From: Muribaculaceae bacterium
GTDB lineage: Bacteria > Bacteroidota > Bacteroidia > Bacteroidales > Muribaculaceae
DNA: 58,877 bases
Direction of reading: 5' to 3'
Assembly: GCA_017557665.1 (NCBI GenBank)
Contig: JAFYYI010000029.1
Coordinates: forward strand, 1 to 58,877
A program made the position numbers and the translations under genes. Numbering within the stretch: position 1 is the first letter of the stretch; each line of letters opens with the position of its first letter. The notes under the pieces were generated by a model. The model saw only the letters and a program-made list of their open reading frames with translations. It did no database searches and had not been told where the DNA came from. Below, piece by piece: positions 41,706 to 49,456 of the stretch.

Positions 41706-43544
41706 ATGGCCAAACCTACCCTCATAGAACTGCTGGCGCCAGCACGTGACGCCGATATCGCCATTGCCGCCATCGATCATGGTGCCGATGCGGTATATAT
41801 GGGTGCGTCCCACCACGGAGCACGTGCCGACGCCACCAACACGCTCGACGATGTGCGCCGCGCCTGCAATCACGCCCATCAGTTCGGTGCACGCATCTAT
41901 GCCACAGTCAACACGCTCATCTATGATGACGAGTTGAAAGAAGTGGAACGGTTGGTTCATGACCTCTACCGCGTCGGCGTGGATGCGCTTATCGTCCAAG
42001 ATCTGGGACTGCTCAGGCTTGACCTGCCGCCTATTGCCCTGCATGCCAGCACGCAGTGTGACCTGCGCACACCCGAGAAGGCGCGTTTCCTTGAAGCGCT
42101 AGGGTTCTCACAGCTTGTTATGGCACGCGAACTCACCCTTGACGAGATCGCTGCCATCCGACGGGTCACCACGACGCCGCTAGAGGCGTTTGTCCACGGA
42201 GCCCTTTGCGTGAGTTACAGCGGCCGCTGTGCCATCAGTCAAGTGCTGAAAGGCCGCAGTGCCAACCGTGGCGAGTGCGCCCAATTGTGCCGCCTGCCCT
42301 ACGACCTGGTGGACGGGCAGGGTCGCGTCCTCATCGAGGGCAAGCATCTGCTCTCGTTGCGCGACATGGCACGTCACGACCGCCTGGAACAGATGATGGC
42401 TGCTGGCGTTTCCTCGTTTAAGATTGAAGGACGTCTCAAGGACATCGGCTATGTCAAGAATGTGGTCGCCTATTACCGGCGTGCCATCGACCATGTGATT
42501 GACCGTCACCCTGACCGATATCGCCGCTCATCATTCGGCCAAGTGGATCTATCCTTTGAGCCTGTTTTGGAGAAGAGCTTTAACCGAGGCTTCACCCATT
42601 ACTTCCTTGACAAACGATGTCCTGCCGACGGCACCGCTATTGCATCCATTGACACACCCAAATCACAAGGCGAGCCCTTGGGACGTGTAGTCCGTTGCAA
42701 CGGCAACACCCTGACCATCAACACCCGGGCCAAACTCACCAATGGCGATGGCTTGAGCTACTATGACGCCCAGGGCACGTTTACCGGCACTCGCATCAAC
42801 CGCGCTCTGGACGGGGGAACCGTCCTGCTGCGCGAACGCGTCGCCATCCCTCGCGGCACGCTCATCTACCGCACAGCCGACAAGGCCTTTAACGACTTGC
42901 TCGCCAAGCCGTCGGCAACGCGCACGATTGCGGTGAATGCCGAGTTGCGCTATCTTGACGGCACATTGGTTCTTACCCTCGATGATGAACGCGGCAACCA
43001 TGTCACCCACAACATCGACTGTGACCTGCAAGCCGCTGCCAAATCTCAAGCCGACCGTCAAATAGCCGAATTAGGGAAACTGGGCGGCACCGTCTATCGC
43101 TTGCAAGCGGCACAAGTGCCGGGAGATATTTTCATCCCAGCCTCGCTGTTGGCGCGCCTGCGCCGCGAGACTGTTGAGCTGCTCGACCGAGCCCACGCCA
43201 TCACTCGCCCTGTTGACAAACGCCGCCCCGAAGACAAGTCCGTCCCGTGTCCAGTGACAACACTCTCACCTGCCGACAACGTGGCTAATCGCCTTACTGA
43301 GCAGCTCTACCATGACCACGGCGTGAGCAACATCACGCCCGCCCTTGAAGTCGGCGCTCCCGTCAGCACTTCCACACCCTTGATGCACACACGTTACTGC
43401 ATCCGCCGACAGCTCGGCGCCTGTCTCAAGGACAAGAATGTCGCCAGATTGCCGCGTGACATCTACCTGAAGACAGGTACCACCTTGCTCCGCGTCACCT
43501 GCGACTGCAAGAGTTGCGAAATGCTCCTCACGCTAGCCAAGTAA
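41706..43544 (+). CDS. U32-family peptidase / tRNA-rRNA hydroxylation-type protein
   Basis: 612 aa. The N-terminal barrel (LLAPARDADIAIAAIDHGADAVYMG) and the signature EAFVHGALCVSYSGRCAISQ with further cysteines in RGECAQLCRLPY define the U32 family. Members such as RlhA and TrhP hydroxylate rRNA or tRNA, and the four cysteines may hold an iron-sulfur cluster. The C-terminal half has the extra domain seen in the longer members and ends in CDCKSCEMLL, another cysteine group. It is 36 nt downstream of the nitrilase gene. Which RNA or other target it acts on cannot be told from sequence alone. Confidence 0.85.
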   Translation: MAKPTLIELLAPARDADIAIAAIDHGADAVYMGASHHGARADATNTLDDVRRACNHAHQFGARIYATVNTLIYDDELKEVERLVHDLYRVGVDALIVQDLGLLRLDLPPIALHASTQCDLRTPEKARFLEALGFSQLVMARELTLDEIAAIRRVTTTPLEAFVHGALCVSYSGRCAISQVLKGRSANRGECAQLCRLPYDLVDGQGRVLIEGKHLLSLRDMARHDRLEQMMAAGVSSFKIEGRLKDIGYVKNVVAYYRRAIDHVIDRHPDRYRRSSFGQVDLSFEPVLEKSFNRGFTHYFLDKRCPADGTAIASIDTPKSQGEPLGRVVRCNGNTLTINTRAKLTNGDGLSYYDAQGTFTGTRINRALDGGTVLLRERVAIPRGTLIYRTADKAFNDLLAKPSATRTIAVNAELRYLDGTLVLTLDDERGNHVTHNIDCDLQAAAKSQADRQIAELGKLGGTVYRLQAAQVPGDIFIPASLLARLRRETVELLDRAHAITRPVDKRRPEDKSVPCPVTTLSPADNVANRLTEQLYHDHGVSNITPALEVGAPVSTSTPLMHTRYCIRRQLGACLKDKNVARLPRDIYLKTGTTLLRVTCDCKSCEMLLTLAK

Positions 43545-43562
43545 GGCATAATTACTCAAAAA

Positions 43563-43594
43563 TTTGGCATTTCACTCGCTTTACACTACTTTTG
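43563..43594 (+). promoter_or_regulatory. Promoter of dedA-rpe, with almost no leader
   Basis: TTTG (43563-43566), a 20-nt spacer, TACTTTTG (43587-43594). The ATG of the next gene is only 9 nt further, so the mRNA should start within a few bases of the start codon. Confidence 0.75.
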
Positions 43595-43603
43595 TGATTT
43601 GAT

Positions 43604-44329
43604 ATGAAAAAGGATACAATACAACTGATTGTGATATTGGTCGTGCTGATTGCCGCGGTAATCGCTATCGTGATTTTCATGCCGCATGACATCGTGACCA
43701 TCTATAACTGGTACAAAGAGCATTTGACCTATGGCACCATCCTGCTGCTGATGGCGATTGAGAGTTCGTTCATTCCCTTCCCTAGCGAGGTGGTGATTCC
43801 GCCAGCAGCCTATTTTGCTGTGCGTAACGGCGACCTGAACATTATCATGATTGTGGTCATCGCCACCCTCGGCGCGCTCCTCGGTGCCGTTATCAACTAT
43901 GTGCTGTCGCTGCTCATCGGGCGTCCAGTGGTCTATGCTTTTGCCAACAGCCGCATTGGCCACATGTGCCTCATCGATGCCGAGAAAGTGCAGAAGGCCG
44001 AAGCCTACTTTGACCGCCATGGCTCCATCTCGACCTTCCTTGGCCGCCTGATTCCCGCCATCCGACAACTCATTTCCATCCCGGCAGGCCTTTCGCGCAT
44101 GAACTTCGGCACCTTCGCCCTGTTCACTTCGTTGGGCGCCGGCATTTGGAATGCCGTGCTGGCCGGTCTGGGCTACTGGCTGGGCCACAATTTCCCCGAG
44201 GAACAACTATTGGTACAACTCGAGCACTACAACCGCTACCTCTCGTGGGCCGGCTATGCGCTCGCCATCTTCATCGTCCTCTTCCTCGCCTACCAGGCCA
44301 TCCGCAAGCGCCCAACGTCTAAAATCTAA
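43604..44329 (+). CDS. DedA-family membrane protein
   Basis: 241 aa. One N-terminal helix (LIVILVVLIAAVIAIVIFM), then the DedA core: ESSFIPFPSEVVIPPAAYFAV (re-entrant helix with the conserved E and PSE), a region with GALLGAVINYVLSLLIGRPVVYAF, FDRHGSISTFLGRLIPAIRQLISIPAGLSRMNF (conserved G-R-x-I-P-x-x-R), and C-terminal helices. Family members work as flippases or transporters for lipid carriers, and affect membrane potential; the substrate here is unknown. It is followed after 18 nt by rpe. Confidence 0.9.
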   Translation: MKKDTIQLIVILVVLIAAVIAIVIFMPHDIVTIYNWYKEHLTYGTILLLMAIESSFIPFPSEVVIPPAAYFAVRNGDLNIIMIVVIATLGALLGAVINYVLSLLIGRPVVYAFANSRIGHMCLIDAEKVQKAEAYFDRHGSISTFLGRLIPAIRQLISIPAGLSRMNFGTFALFTSLGAGIWNAVLAGLGYWLGHNFPEEQLLVQLEHYNRYLSWAGYALAIFIVLFLAYQAIRKRPTSKI

Positions 44330-44347
44330 CATCTAACAACTAAATAT

Positions 44348-44992
44348 ATGAAAGTTTCTCCCTCACTGTTGTCTGCCGACTTTGGCAACCTGGCCAAAGA
44401 CATAGACATGATTAACCGCAGCGACGCCGATCTGTTGCACCTGGATGTGATGGATGGTGTGTTCGTCCCTAACATCTCGTTTGGCTTCCCTGTCATTAAG
44501 CACGTGCAGCGCTTGTGTCAGAAGCCTCTCGATGTCCACCTGATGATTGTCGAGCCACAAAAGTTCATTCCCCAGGTTCGCGACTGCGGCGCTGCCATCA
44601 TGACCGTGCACCAAGAGGCATGCATCCACCTCAATCGTGTCGTGCAGCAGATCCACGATGCCGGTATGCTGGCTGGCGTGTCGCTCAATCCCGCGACACC
44701 CGTAGCGATGCTAAAAGACATCATCTGCGACTTGGACCTTGTGTTACTCATGTCGGTCAACCCCGGTTTTGGCGGCCAAAAGTTCATCGTGCAAACGCTG
44801 AACAAGGTGCGCGAGTTGCGCCAGCTCATCACCCTCAACGGCAGCCATGCCGAGATCGAGATTGACGGCGGAGTCAACGACATCACAGGAGCCCAACTCG
44901 CTGAGGCTGGCGCCGATATACTCGTCGCTGGAAGCTACGTGTTTGGTGCCGAAGACCCCATCAAGACCATCGAGGGATTAAAAAACCTCTAG
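44348..44992 (+). CDS. rpe: Ribulose-phosphate 3-epimerase
   Basis: 214 aa, normal length. It interconverts ribulose 5-phosphate and xylulose 5-phosphate in the pentose phosphate pathway. TIM-barrel motifs are complete: SPSLLSADFGNL, HLDVMDGVFVPNISFG (metal and acid/base), HLMIVEPQ, LMSVNPGFGGQKF and EIDGGVND. The second catalytic aspartate is in the last motif. It is the last chromosomal gene before the tRNA-Ser that the mobile element uses. Confidence 0.96.
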   Translation: MKVSPSLLSADFGNLAKDIDMINRSDADLLHLDVMDGVFVPNISFGFPVIKHVQRLCQKPLDVHLMIVEPQKFIPQVRDCGAAIMTVHQEACIHLNRVVQQIHDAGMLAGVSLNPATPVAMLKDIICDLDLVLLMSVNPGFGGQKFIVQTLNKVRELRQLITLNGSHAEIEIDGGVNDITGAQLAEAGADILVAGSYVFGAEDPIKTIEGLKNL

Positions 44993-45066
44993 AAATATTT
45001 TGTCAGGTGGAAAATTTGATATAACTTTGCAGCCGCTTTTGGGAGAGAAATCTTGAAGGCAAGACT

Positions 45067-45152
45067 GGAAAGGTGCCGGAGTGGTCGATCGGGGCGGTCT
45101 CGAAAACCGTTGTACGCTTTGCGTACCGTGGGTTCGAATCCCTCCCTTTCCG
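45067..45152 (+). tRNA. tRNA-Ser (anticodon CGA), integration site of the element
   Basis: 86 nt. Acceptor GGAAAGG/CCTTTCC, discriminator G as expected for serine, a long variable arm (TGTACGC-TTT-GCGTACC), anticodon loop CTCGAAA with CGA. The gene is complete, and the integrase gene starts 147 nt downstream in the same direction, so its 3' half is the likely att core, with tRNA function restored by the element. Confidence 0.95.
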
Positions 45153-45160
45153 CAGAACAC

Positions 45161-45193
45161 GGGTTAAATGCTTGTAAATCAAGTATTTAACCC
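45161..45193 (+). terminator. Terminator of tRNA-Ser
   Basis: A 14-bp stem (GGGTTAAATGCTTG with CAAGTATTTAACCC, one G-T pair) and a 5-nt loop, followed by TATTTTTAT. It separates the tRNA from the integrase gene. Confidence 0.88.
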
Positions 45194-45204
45194 TATTTTT
45201 ATAA

Positions 45205-45240
45205 ATTTACTGGGACAGTATAGGGACAGTAAAATTTACT
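45205..45240 (+). repeat. Short direct repeats between attL and the integrase gene
   Basis: GGGACAGT occurs twice, 11 nt apart (45212-45219 and 45223-45230), framed by AATTTACT on both sides. Such repeats next to an integrase gene are candidate arm-type binding sites; this is inference. Confidence 0.45.
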
Positions 45241-45298
45241 AAGCACAACTATAAACATTTTTAATTGGCAACTAAAACCAATAAAAAATGTTAAAAAA

Positions 45299-46450
45299 AT
45301 GTTGTCTTCAACAAAGAGAAACAGCTCATCTGTTTTGCTTGGATTTACCTATCCAAAGCTTCATGAGGGTAAAACTTGGTTCGTTGATTTCTTCGCTCTC
45401 GACCCTGCTACGGGCGAGATGAGAAGGAAAAAATACATCATCAGTAACCTGCTAAAGAAAGCCGAAAAAAAGCGTCGGGCTGCAGAGATTATCGAAGCCG
45501 TGACCCGTCAACTGAGACAGGGTTGGAACCCTTGGGTCAATAATCAAGAGAGCCGTGGTTTTACTTTATTATCAGATTGTCTTGACCGCTATCTGGAATA
45601 TGTTGATAAGAAAGGTGACAGGTATAAGACGAAAATGCGTTATCGCTCAAGCGTGAACATCCTTCGGGAATACATGGCCACGCTTATCATTCCTCCACGA
45701 TATGTCTATCAGTTCGACCAAGCATTGGTCATAGATTTCCTTGACTGGCTTCTTCTGGATCGTGATGCGAGTGCCCGCACCCGCAACAACTACCGCTCAT
45801 GGCTTTATGGTTTGAGTGAGTTTCTGAAGAAGCGTAAGTATATCACTGAAAATCCTGTCGAGGATGTCGAGATATTGAGAGAGACAGCCAAGTTCCGCAA
45901 GGACTTGAGCAAGGAAAAACTTGCTACCATGCGAAAGCACCTCATGGAAACAGACCCGCATTTCCTGCTTGCCTGCGAGATGGAATACTATACCTTTATT
46001 CGACCGAATGAACTGAGCCATCTGCGGGTAAAAGATGTGTCAATCAAAGACCAGACCATCTTCGTTTCGGGTGAATTCAGCAAGAACCATAAGGATGGTT
46101 ATGTAGGAATCAACAAGCGCATCTGCAAACTTATGATAGAATTAAAAGTGCTTGAACAGCCTGGAGAGTTCTATCTGTTCGGGCGTGGCTTCGTTCCACG
46201 AAAAGAACGATACAACGCAGACCAGTTCAATCGCCGTTGGAAGAAGATGCGCGAGGAACTTGGATGGGAGGAATGCTACCAGTTCTATTCCTTGAAAGAT
46301 AGCGGTATTCGGGATTTGGCGAATAACGCAGGTATTGTTGTGGCTCGTGACCAGGCACGACATAGCGACGTTGCCACAACCAACAAATACATCCAAGTTC
46401 ACCCGAATGATGTTCACGAAGTCACAAAGACATTTGAGGGAGACCTTTAG
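45299..46450 (+). CDS. Tyrosine-type site-specific integrase
   Basis: 383 aa. An N-terminal arm-binding region (FTYPKLHEGKTWFVDFFALDPATG), a central core-binding domain (FTLLSDCLDRYLEYVDKKGDRYKTKMRY) and a C-terminal catalytic domain. Of the catalytic set, Arg235 (FIRPNELSHL), Lys262 region (SKNHKDG), His355 (QARHSDVAT) and the nucleophile Tyr364 (TNKYIQ) are present. The first box of the HxxR motif is altered: SLKDSGIRDL has K-D-S-G-I where H-x-x-R is expected, with an Arg one residue late. I believe related Bacteroidetes integrases show similar forms, so it need not be inactive. The stop is only 3 nt from the stop of the convergent tail gene. Confidence 0.92.
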   Translation: MLSSTKRNSSSVLLGFTYPKLHEGKTWFVDFFALDPATGEMRRKKYIISNLLKKAEKKRRAAEIIEAVTRQLRQGWNPWVNNQESRGFTLLSDCLDRYLEYVDKKGDRYKTKMRYRSSVNILREYMATLIIPPRYVYQFDQALVIDFLDWLLLDRDASARTRNNYRSWLYGLSEFLKKRKYITENPVEDVEILRETAKFRKDLSKEKLATMRKHLMETDPHFLLACEMEYYTFIRPNELSHLRVKDVSIKDQTIFVSGEFSKNHKDGYVGINKRICKLMIELKVLEQPGEFYLFGRGFVPRKERYNADQFNRRWKKMREELGWEECYQFYSLKDSGIRDLANNAGIVVARDQARHSDVATTNKYIQVHPNDVHEVTKTFEGDL

Positions 46451-46453
46451 AAT

Positions 46454-48421
46454 CTAATCCACTACCTTGTGGAAGTCGCCTTTGATGAGGTGGGACATGC
46501 CATCCTCGGTGAAAGTGGCGGTGATTTTTGAGCAGAGGTAGTGTTTGCCGTCGATGTGGAACAGGGAGCGGACGTTGGGAATCTTGTCGGATAGGAAGGA
46601 GAAGGTGTATTTCTTCTTCTGGTCGACGGGATAATAGGTGTCGCGCTGCTGCCCCTGCCCGTAGGCGGCGTTGTTGATACGCAGCGAGCAGGTCTTGCCG
46701 CTGCGTATCACTAGCCAGGTCACTGACAGCGTTCCGCTGTTGCTGTTGGGCGAAGGGGCATAGTAAGAGTAGGCAAACTCCACCGTGTCTATCCAAGGAT
46801 GCGGGAGCCTCGGGGTACATTTGCTGTAGTCGCCCCACCAGAAGGCGACAAAGAGTTTGTCGAATACTGCCCCGTTGTTCTCTCGCTTTCCGGCGCTGAC
46901 CGTGGGCAATGCGCCGAACTGGATGGGCACGTCCTGGTCGACTTTCTCGGAGCCGTGCGGTCTGCCCGAATGGCTCTGGTTGGAATAGGCGTTGTCGCCC
47001 TCCCCGGTCTCGCCGCACTCGAGGAATGGGACGAGGCCGATGGTATCGTCCGTCTCGTCGAGCCAGGCGGGAATGATGTTCATCTGCTCGATATCGTCGG
47101 GATGTTCCTTGTCGATGATCAGCGAGCCGAAGCGGTTGATGGGAACAAGGCGGGTCACGTTGCCCCAGTTGTCCCACTCCTCGCGTCCGCCGGTGCGATA
47201 TTTTACCCGCTTCATCACCTCCAGCACGAAATAGGTGTCAATGTCCTCAGCGTAGTGCAGGCCCCAGCAACCTCCGCTGTCGGGGACGGCCTCCTGCCGC
47301 ACGTTGCTCGCTATCAGAGCATCGAGCGTGGCATAGGTGCGGCACCTTACCGTGCCGTCGGCCTGAGTCATCTGGTCGAGGTACCACTGGCAGTCATAGA
47401 TCTGGTCAAGGCGGTGTCCGCCTTTGGCATAGCCCTGGTTGAGCATCGCCTTGTAGCCGCTCTTCTCCTCGTCGGTCGTGACCTCGACGGAGAAGGCATC
47501 TATGACCTTCGAGATGTGGACAGTGCCCGCATCAGCCACATTGTCTGCCGTCGCCGAGCAGACCACGATGCTTCGGGCGTGATCGATGTCGAACTCAAAG
47601 ATCAGGAGTTTCTCCAGTTCCTGGAAGAACTCGTTGACCGTCCAATGCGGCAAAGCACTCGCCCATGTGCGGTTGCTGTTGGCGTATGGCGTGCAGTTCA
47701 TGATGAACAGGTAGCGGTAGTCGCTGCCCTCCCAGAGCGAGAAGTCATAGGTGTAGCCCAGGACTTCGCATATCTTTTTTGTCAGCCACAGCAGGTTCGG
47801 CTGGAACGAGAGGCCACGGCTGTAGTCCGTGTCATCGTCGTCAACGGGATTGACCTTCCACTCGTACTTGTTCAGGCTGGCGTTCCACTTGGCGGCGTTC
47901 TGCAGGTTGCCGCTGGTGTTGTTCACCCACGGCAAGGCGGTAAAGTCCTCCCACCTCGCCCATACCTGAGCAGGCGTGACATAAGTGACTTCTCCGCCGC
48001 CGGGCCTTGGCGAAGCGCCGTGCCCAGACGAAGACATGTTGTCCTGGTAATAGTTGGGCCAAACGCCAAGGTCGAGCTCGTCGATGTAGGTCTCATCGAA
48101 GCGGGGGAAGAAGTTCTGGTAGGAACGGCGCTCAAGGAACTGCACCTTGACTGACTCGTTGGTGATGCCCGTGATGACCACGGCACCACGCTTGAAGAAG
48201 TTGGTGTCCTGGAGCACGGCATCAAAGAAGATGTCGCCCATATCGACATCCTTGCGGGTCAGGTGGCCGAAGATCCCGAGGTTCCGGGGACAGTCGGCCA
48301 GGGGCAGTTCAATCTCCATGCTGTAGTCGTCGGCATCAGTGAAAAGGCGGTTCTCCGAGACGTACTCGATGGAAGAGCCTTTCTTCAACGCTGCCTGGAT
48401 TCCGTTTATCGTGAGTATCAT
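46454..48421 (-). CDS. Tail-associated structural protein (unassigned)
   Basis: 655 aa, no motif I can name with certainty. The N-terminus is typical of phage structural proteins (MILTINGIQAALKKGSSIEYVSENRLFTDADDYSMEIELPLAD), the middle holds repeated W/Y-rich beta segments, and the C-terminal ~70 residues (KKYTFSFLSDKIPNVRSLFHIDGKHYLCSKITATFTEDGMSHLIKGDFHKVVD) look like a compact beta domain. Its place after the tape measure gene suggests a distal tail or baseplate protein. It is separated from the tape measure by the cargo genes. A promoter overlapping a terminator lies directly before its ATG, so it is expressed independently of the cargo. Confidence 0.65.
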   Translation of the reverse strand: MILTINGIQAALKKGSSIEYVSENRLFTDADDYSMEIELPLADCPRNLGIFGHLTRKDVDMGDIFFDAVLQDTNFFKRGAVVITGITNESVKVQFLERRSYQNFFPRFDETYIDELDLGVWPNYYQDNMSSSGHGASPRPGGGEVTYVTPAQVWARWEDFTALPWVNNTSGNLQNAAKWNASLNKYEWKVNPVDDDDTDYSRGLSFQPNLLWLTKKICEVLGYTYDFSLWEGSDYRYLFIMNCTPYANSNRTWASALPHWTVNEFFQELEKLLIFEFDIDHARSIVVCSATADNVADAGTVHISKVIDAFSVEVTTDEEKSGYKAMLNQGYAKGGHRLDQIYDCQWYLDQMTQADGTVRCRTYATLDALIASNVRQEAVPDSGGCWGLHYAEDIDTYFVLEVMKRVKYRTGGREEWDNWGNVTRLVPINRFGSLIIDKEHPDDIEQMNIIPAWLDETDDTIGLVPFLECGETGEGDNAYSNQSHSGRPHGSEKVDQDVPIQFGALPTVSAGKRENNGAVFDKLFVAFWWGDYSKCTPRLPHPWIDTVEFAYSYYAPSPNSNSGTLSVTWLVIRSGKTCSLRINNAAYGQGQQRDTYYPVDQKKKYTFSFLSDKIPNVRSLFHIDGKHYLCSKITATFTEDGMSHLIKGDFHKVVD

Positions 48422-48426
48422 AAAAA

Positions 48427-48465
48427 AATCGGTTGGTTACTCTGACAAAAGTAAGCCAGCCGATT
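48427..48465 (-). terminator. Terminator of the cargo unit, abutting the tail gene
   Basis: On the minus strand AATCGGCTGG pairs with CCAACCGATT (one G-U), then TTTTTT runs straight into the ATG of the tail gene at 48421. Confidence 0.75.
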
Positions 48466-48477
48466 AGACCTTGAAAA
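48446..48477 (-). promoter_or_regulatory. Promoter of the tail gene inside the terminator region
   Basis: Minus strand TTTT (48477-48474), a 20-nt spacer, TACTTTTG (48453-48446). The -7 box lies in the loop of the terminator hairpin. Confidence 0.55.
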
Positions 48478-48481
48478 GACG
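48458..48481 (-). repeat. Duplicated promoter-region repeat, copy 1
   Basis: On the minus strand CGTCT, then AAGGTCTAATCGGCT. The 15-nt core is identical to 48965-48979. It sits just after the stop of the lipoprotein gene and upstream of the -7 box of the tail gene. Confidence 0.8.
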
Positions 48482-48488
48482 CTGCTGT

Positions 48489-48914
48489 CTATTGCAGTTT
48501 TTGCTGCTGGAAAATGAAGGTATCAAAAATGTCCCCGGCAGTCACTACTACCTCCGCTGTTCTTCCTGTCATCGGTTCTTTAATCTCATCAAAGGAGAAA
48601 ATGACCTTTTTGTCGGTAATCTTAACCTCAAACCAGTCGTTCCTATACTCTTTCCAGTTCCAGTCTTCTTGCGATGATATGTCCTGGCGCTCTGTATTGA
48701 TGATCACGTCTGCTATCCAAGGGGTGTAATTTTTGCACTCAAAGGTGAATGATCCACCTTCCTCTGGAATCACGTAGATATTATTTGTTTTGGCCAGGTT
48801 ATCGACGTTGTTCCACTTCATCTTGGCCCATTTGCCATCAGGTTCATCACCACACGACGAGAATCCTAAAAGGACGGCAATCAGGAGAATAGAGAATTTT
48901 GATAAAAACTTCAT
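48489..48914 (-). CDS. Lipoprotein with BACON-like domain (cargo)
   Basis: 141 aa. Signal MKFLSKFSILLIAVLLGFSSC with a lipobox ending at Cys21. The mature part matches the pattern of a BACON-like beta domain: VIPEEGGSFTFECKNYTPWIADVI, DWFEVKITDKKVIFSFDE, TGRTAEVVVTAGDIFDTFIFQQ. The base composition is visibly more AT-rich than the flanking phage genes. Such host-like lipoproteins are not tail parts. It is flanked by the 15-nt repeat on both sides and looks like a separately mobile or duplicated unit. Confidence 0.78.
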   Translation of the reverse strand: MKFLSKFSILLIAVLLGFSSCGDEPDGKWAKMKWNNVDNLAKTNNIYVIPEEGGSFTFECKNYTPWIADVIINTERQDISSQEDWNWKEYRNDWFEVKITDKKVIFSFDEIKEPMTGRTAEVVVTAGDIFDTFIFQQQKLQ

Positions 48915-48964
48915 TTCTGTTCTTATTTGTTTTATTAGTAAATGTTGCCATGCAAAGGCTAGAT

Positions 48965-48987
48965 AGCCGATTAGACCTTTAGAGACG
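48965..48987 (-). repeat. Duplicated promoter-region repeat, copy 2
   Basis: The same 15-nt core, preceded by CGTCT and followed on the minus strand by ATCTAGCCTTTG, which aligns with GGCTTACTTTTG of copy 1, so the copy covers a -7-like box. Confidence 0.8.
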
Positions 48988-49004
48988 TTAACTAAACTAT
49001 GAAT

Positions 49005-49442
49005 TTACTCAATTACCGGTTTGTTGCTCTCCTTCTTAAATCGGGCAAGTTCTTCTTTGGTGTCTGTCTTGTACCAAATCATTTCGGATTTATTAATTTG
49101 AACATCATATTCACCATACAACTTACTTTGTCCGTCGTGAACCTTGCCGGTATAAATAATCATGTGTCCAGTTTCGCCAACTCTATAATTGAGGTCGGTT
49201 ATCTTCCATCCCTCATCAGGCCAATTGGAAACATACTCTTCAATGCGTCCAGAATACCAGTTCTCGGGATAAAAAGTGTAATACACTACGTCAACATCCA
49301 TTACTTGAACATTGCGGACTTTTGACCATGTACCTTCAAGCTTACTTGAGTCAAAACTTTTGACATCATCGTCTCCACATGATGCTAATGCAAGCAGTGA
49401 AAACGATAATAAAATATAAATCAAATAATTAAACTTGCTCAT
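49005..49442 (-). CDS. Small lipoprotein (cargo)
   Basis: 145 aa from the ATG at 49442 (MSKFNYLIYILLSFSLLALASC, lipobox at LASC). Another in-frame ATG at 49460 overlaps the stop of the TlpA-like gene by 4 nt and could allow coupled translation. The mature part (VVYYTFYPENWYSGRIEEYVSNW, GHMIIYTGKVHDGQSKLYGEYDVQINKSEMIWYK) is beta-rich like lipocalin-type lipoproteins of Bacteroidales. No enzymatic motif. Low GC compared with the neighbouring tail genes. It is one of three host-like genes inserted in the tail module. Confidence 0.72.
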   Translation of the reverse strand: MSKFNYLIYILLSFSLLALASCGDDDVKSFDSSKLEGTWSKVRNVQVMDVDVVYYTFYPENWYSGRIEEYVSNWPDEGWKITDLNYRVGETGHMIIYTGKVHDGQSKLYGEYDVQINKSEMIWYKTDTKEELARFKKESNKPVIE

Positions 49443-49456
49443 AGTGTATAATTTTC

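Noticed and set aside
46799..48154. A 451-codon open frame on the plus strand inside the tail gene
   Set aside because: Also a mirror frame; it has no signal or motif and overlaps a better gene with a promoter.
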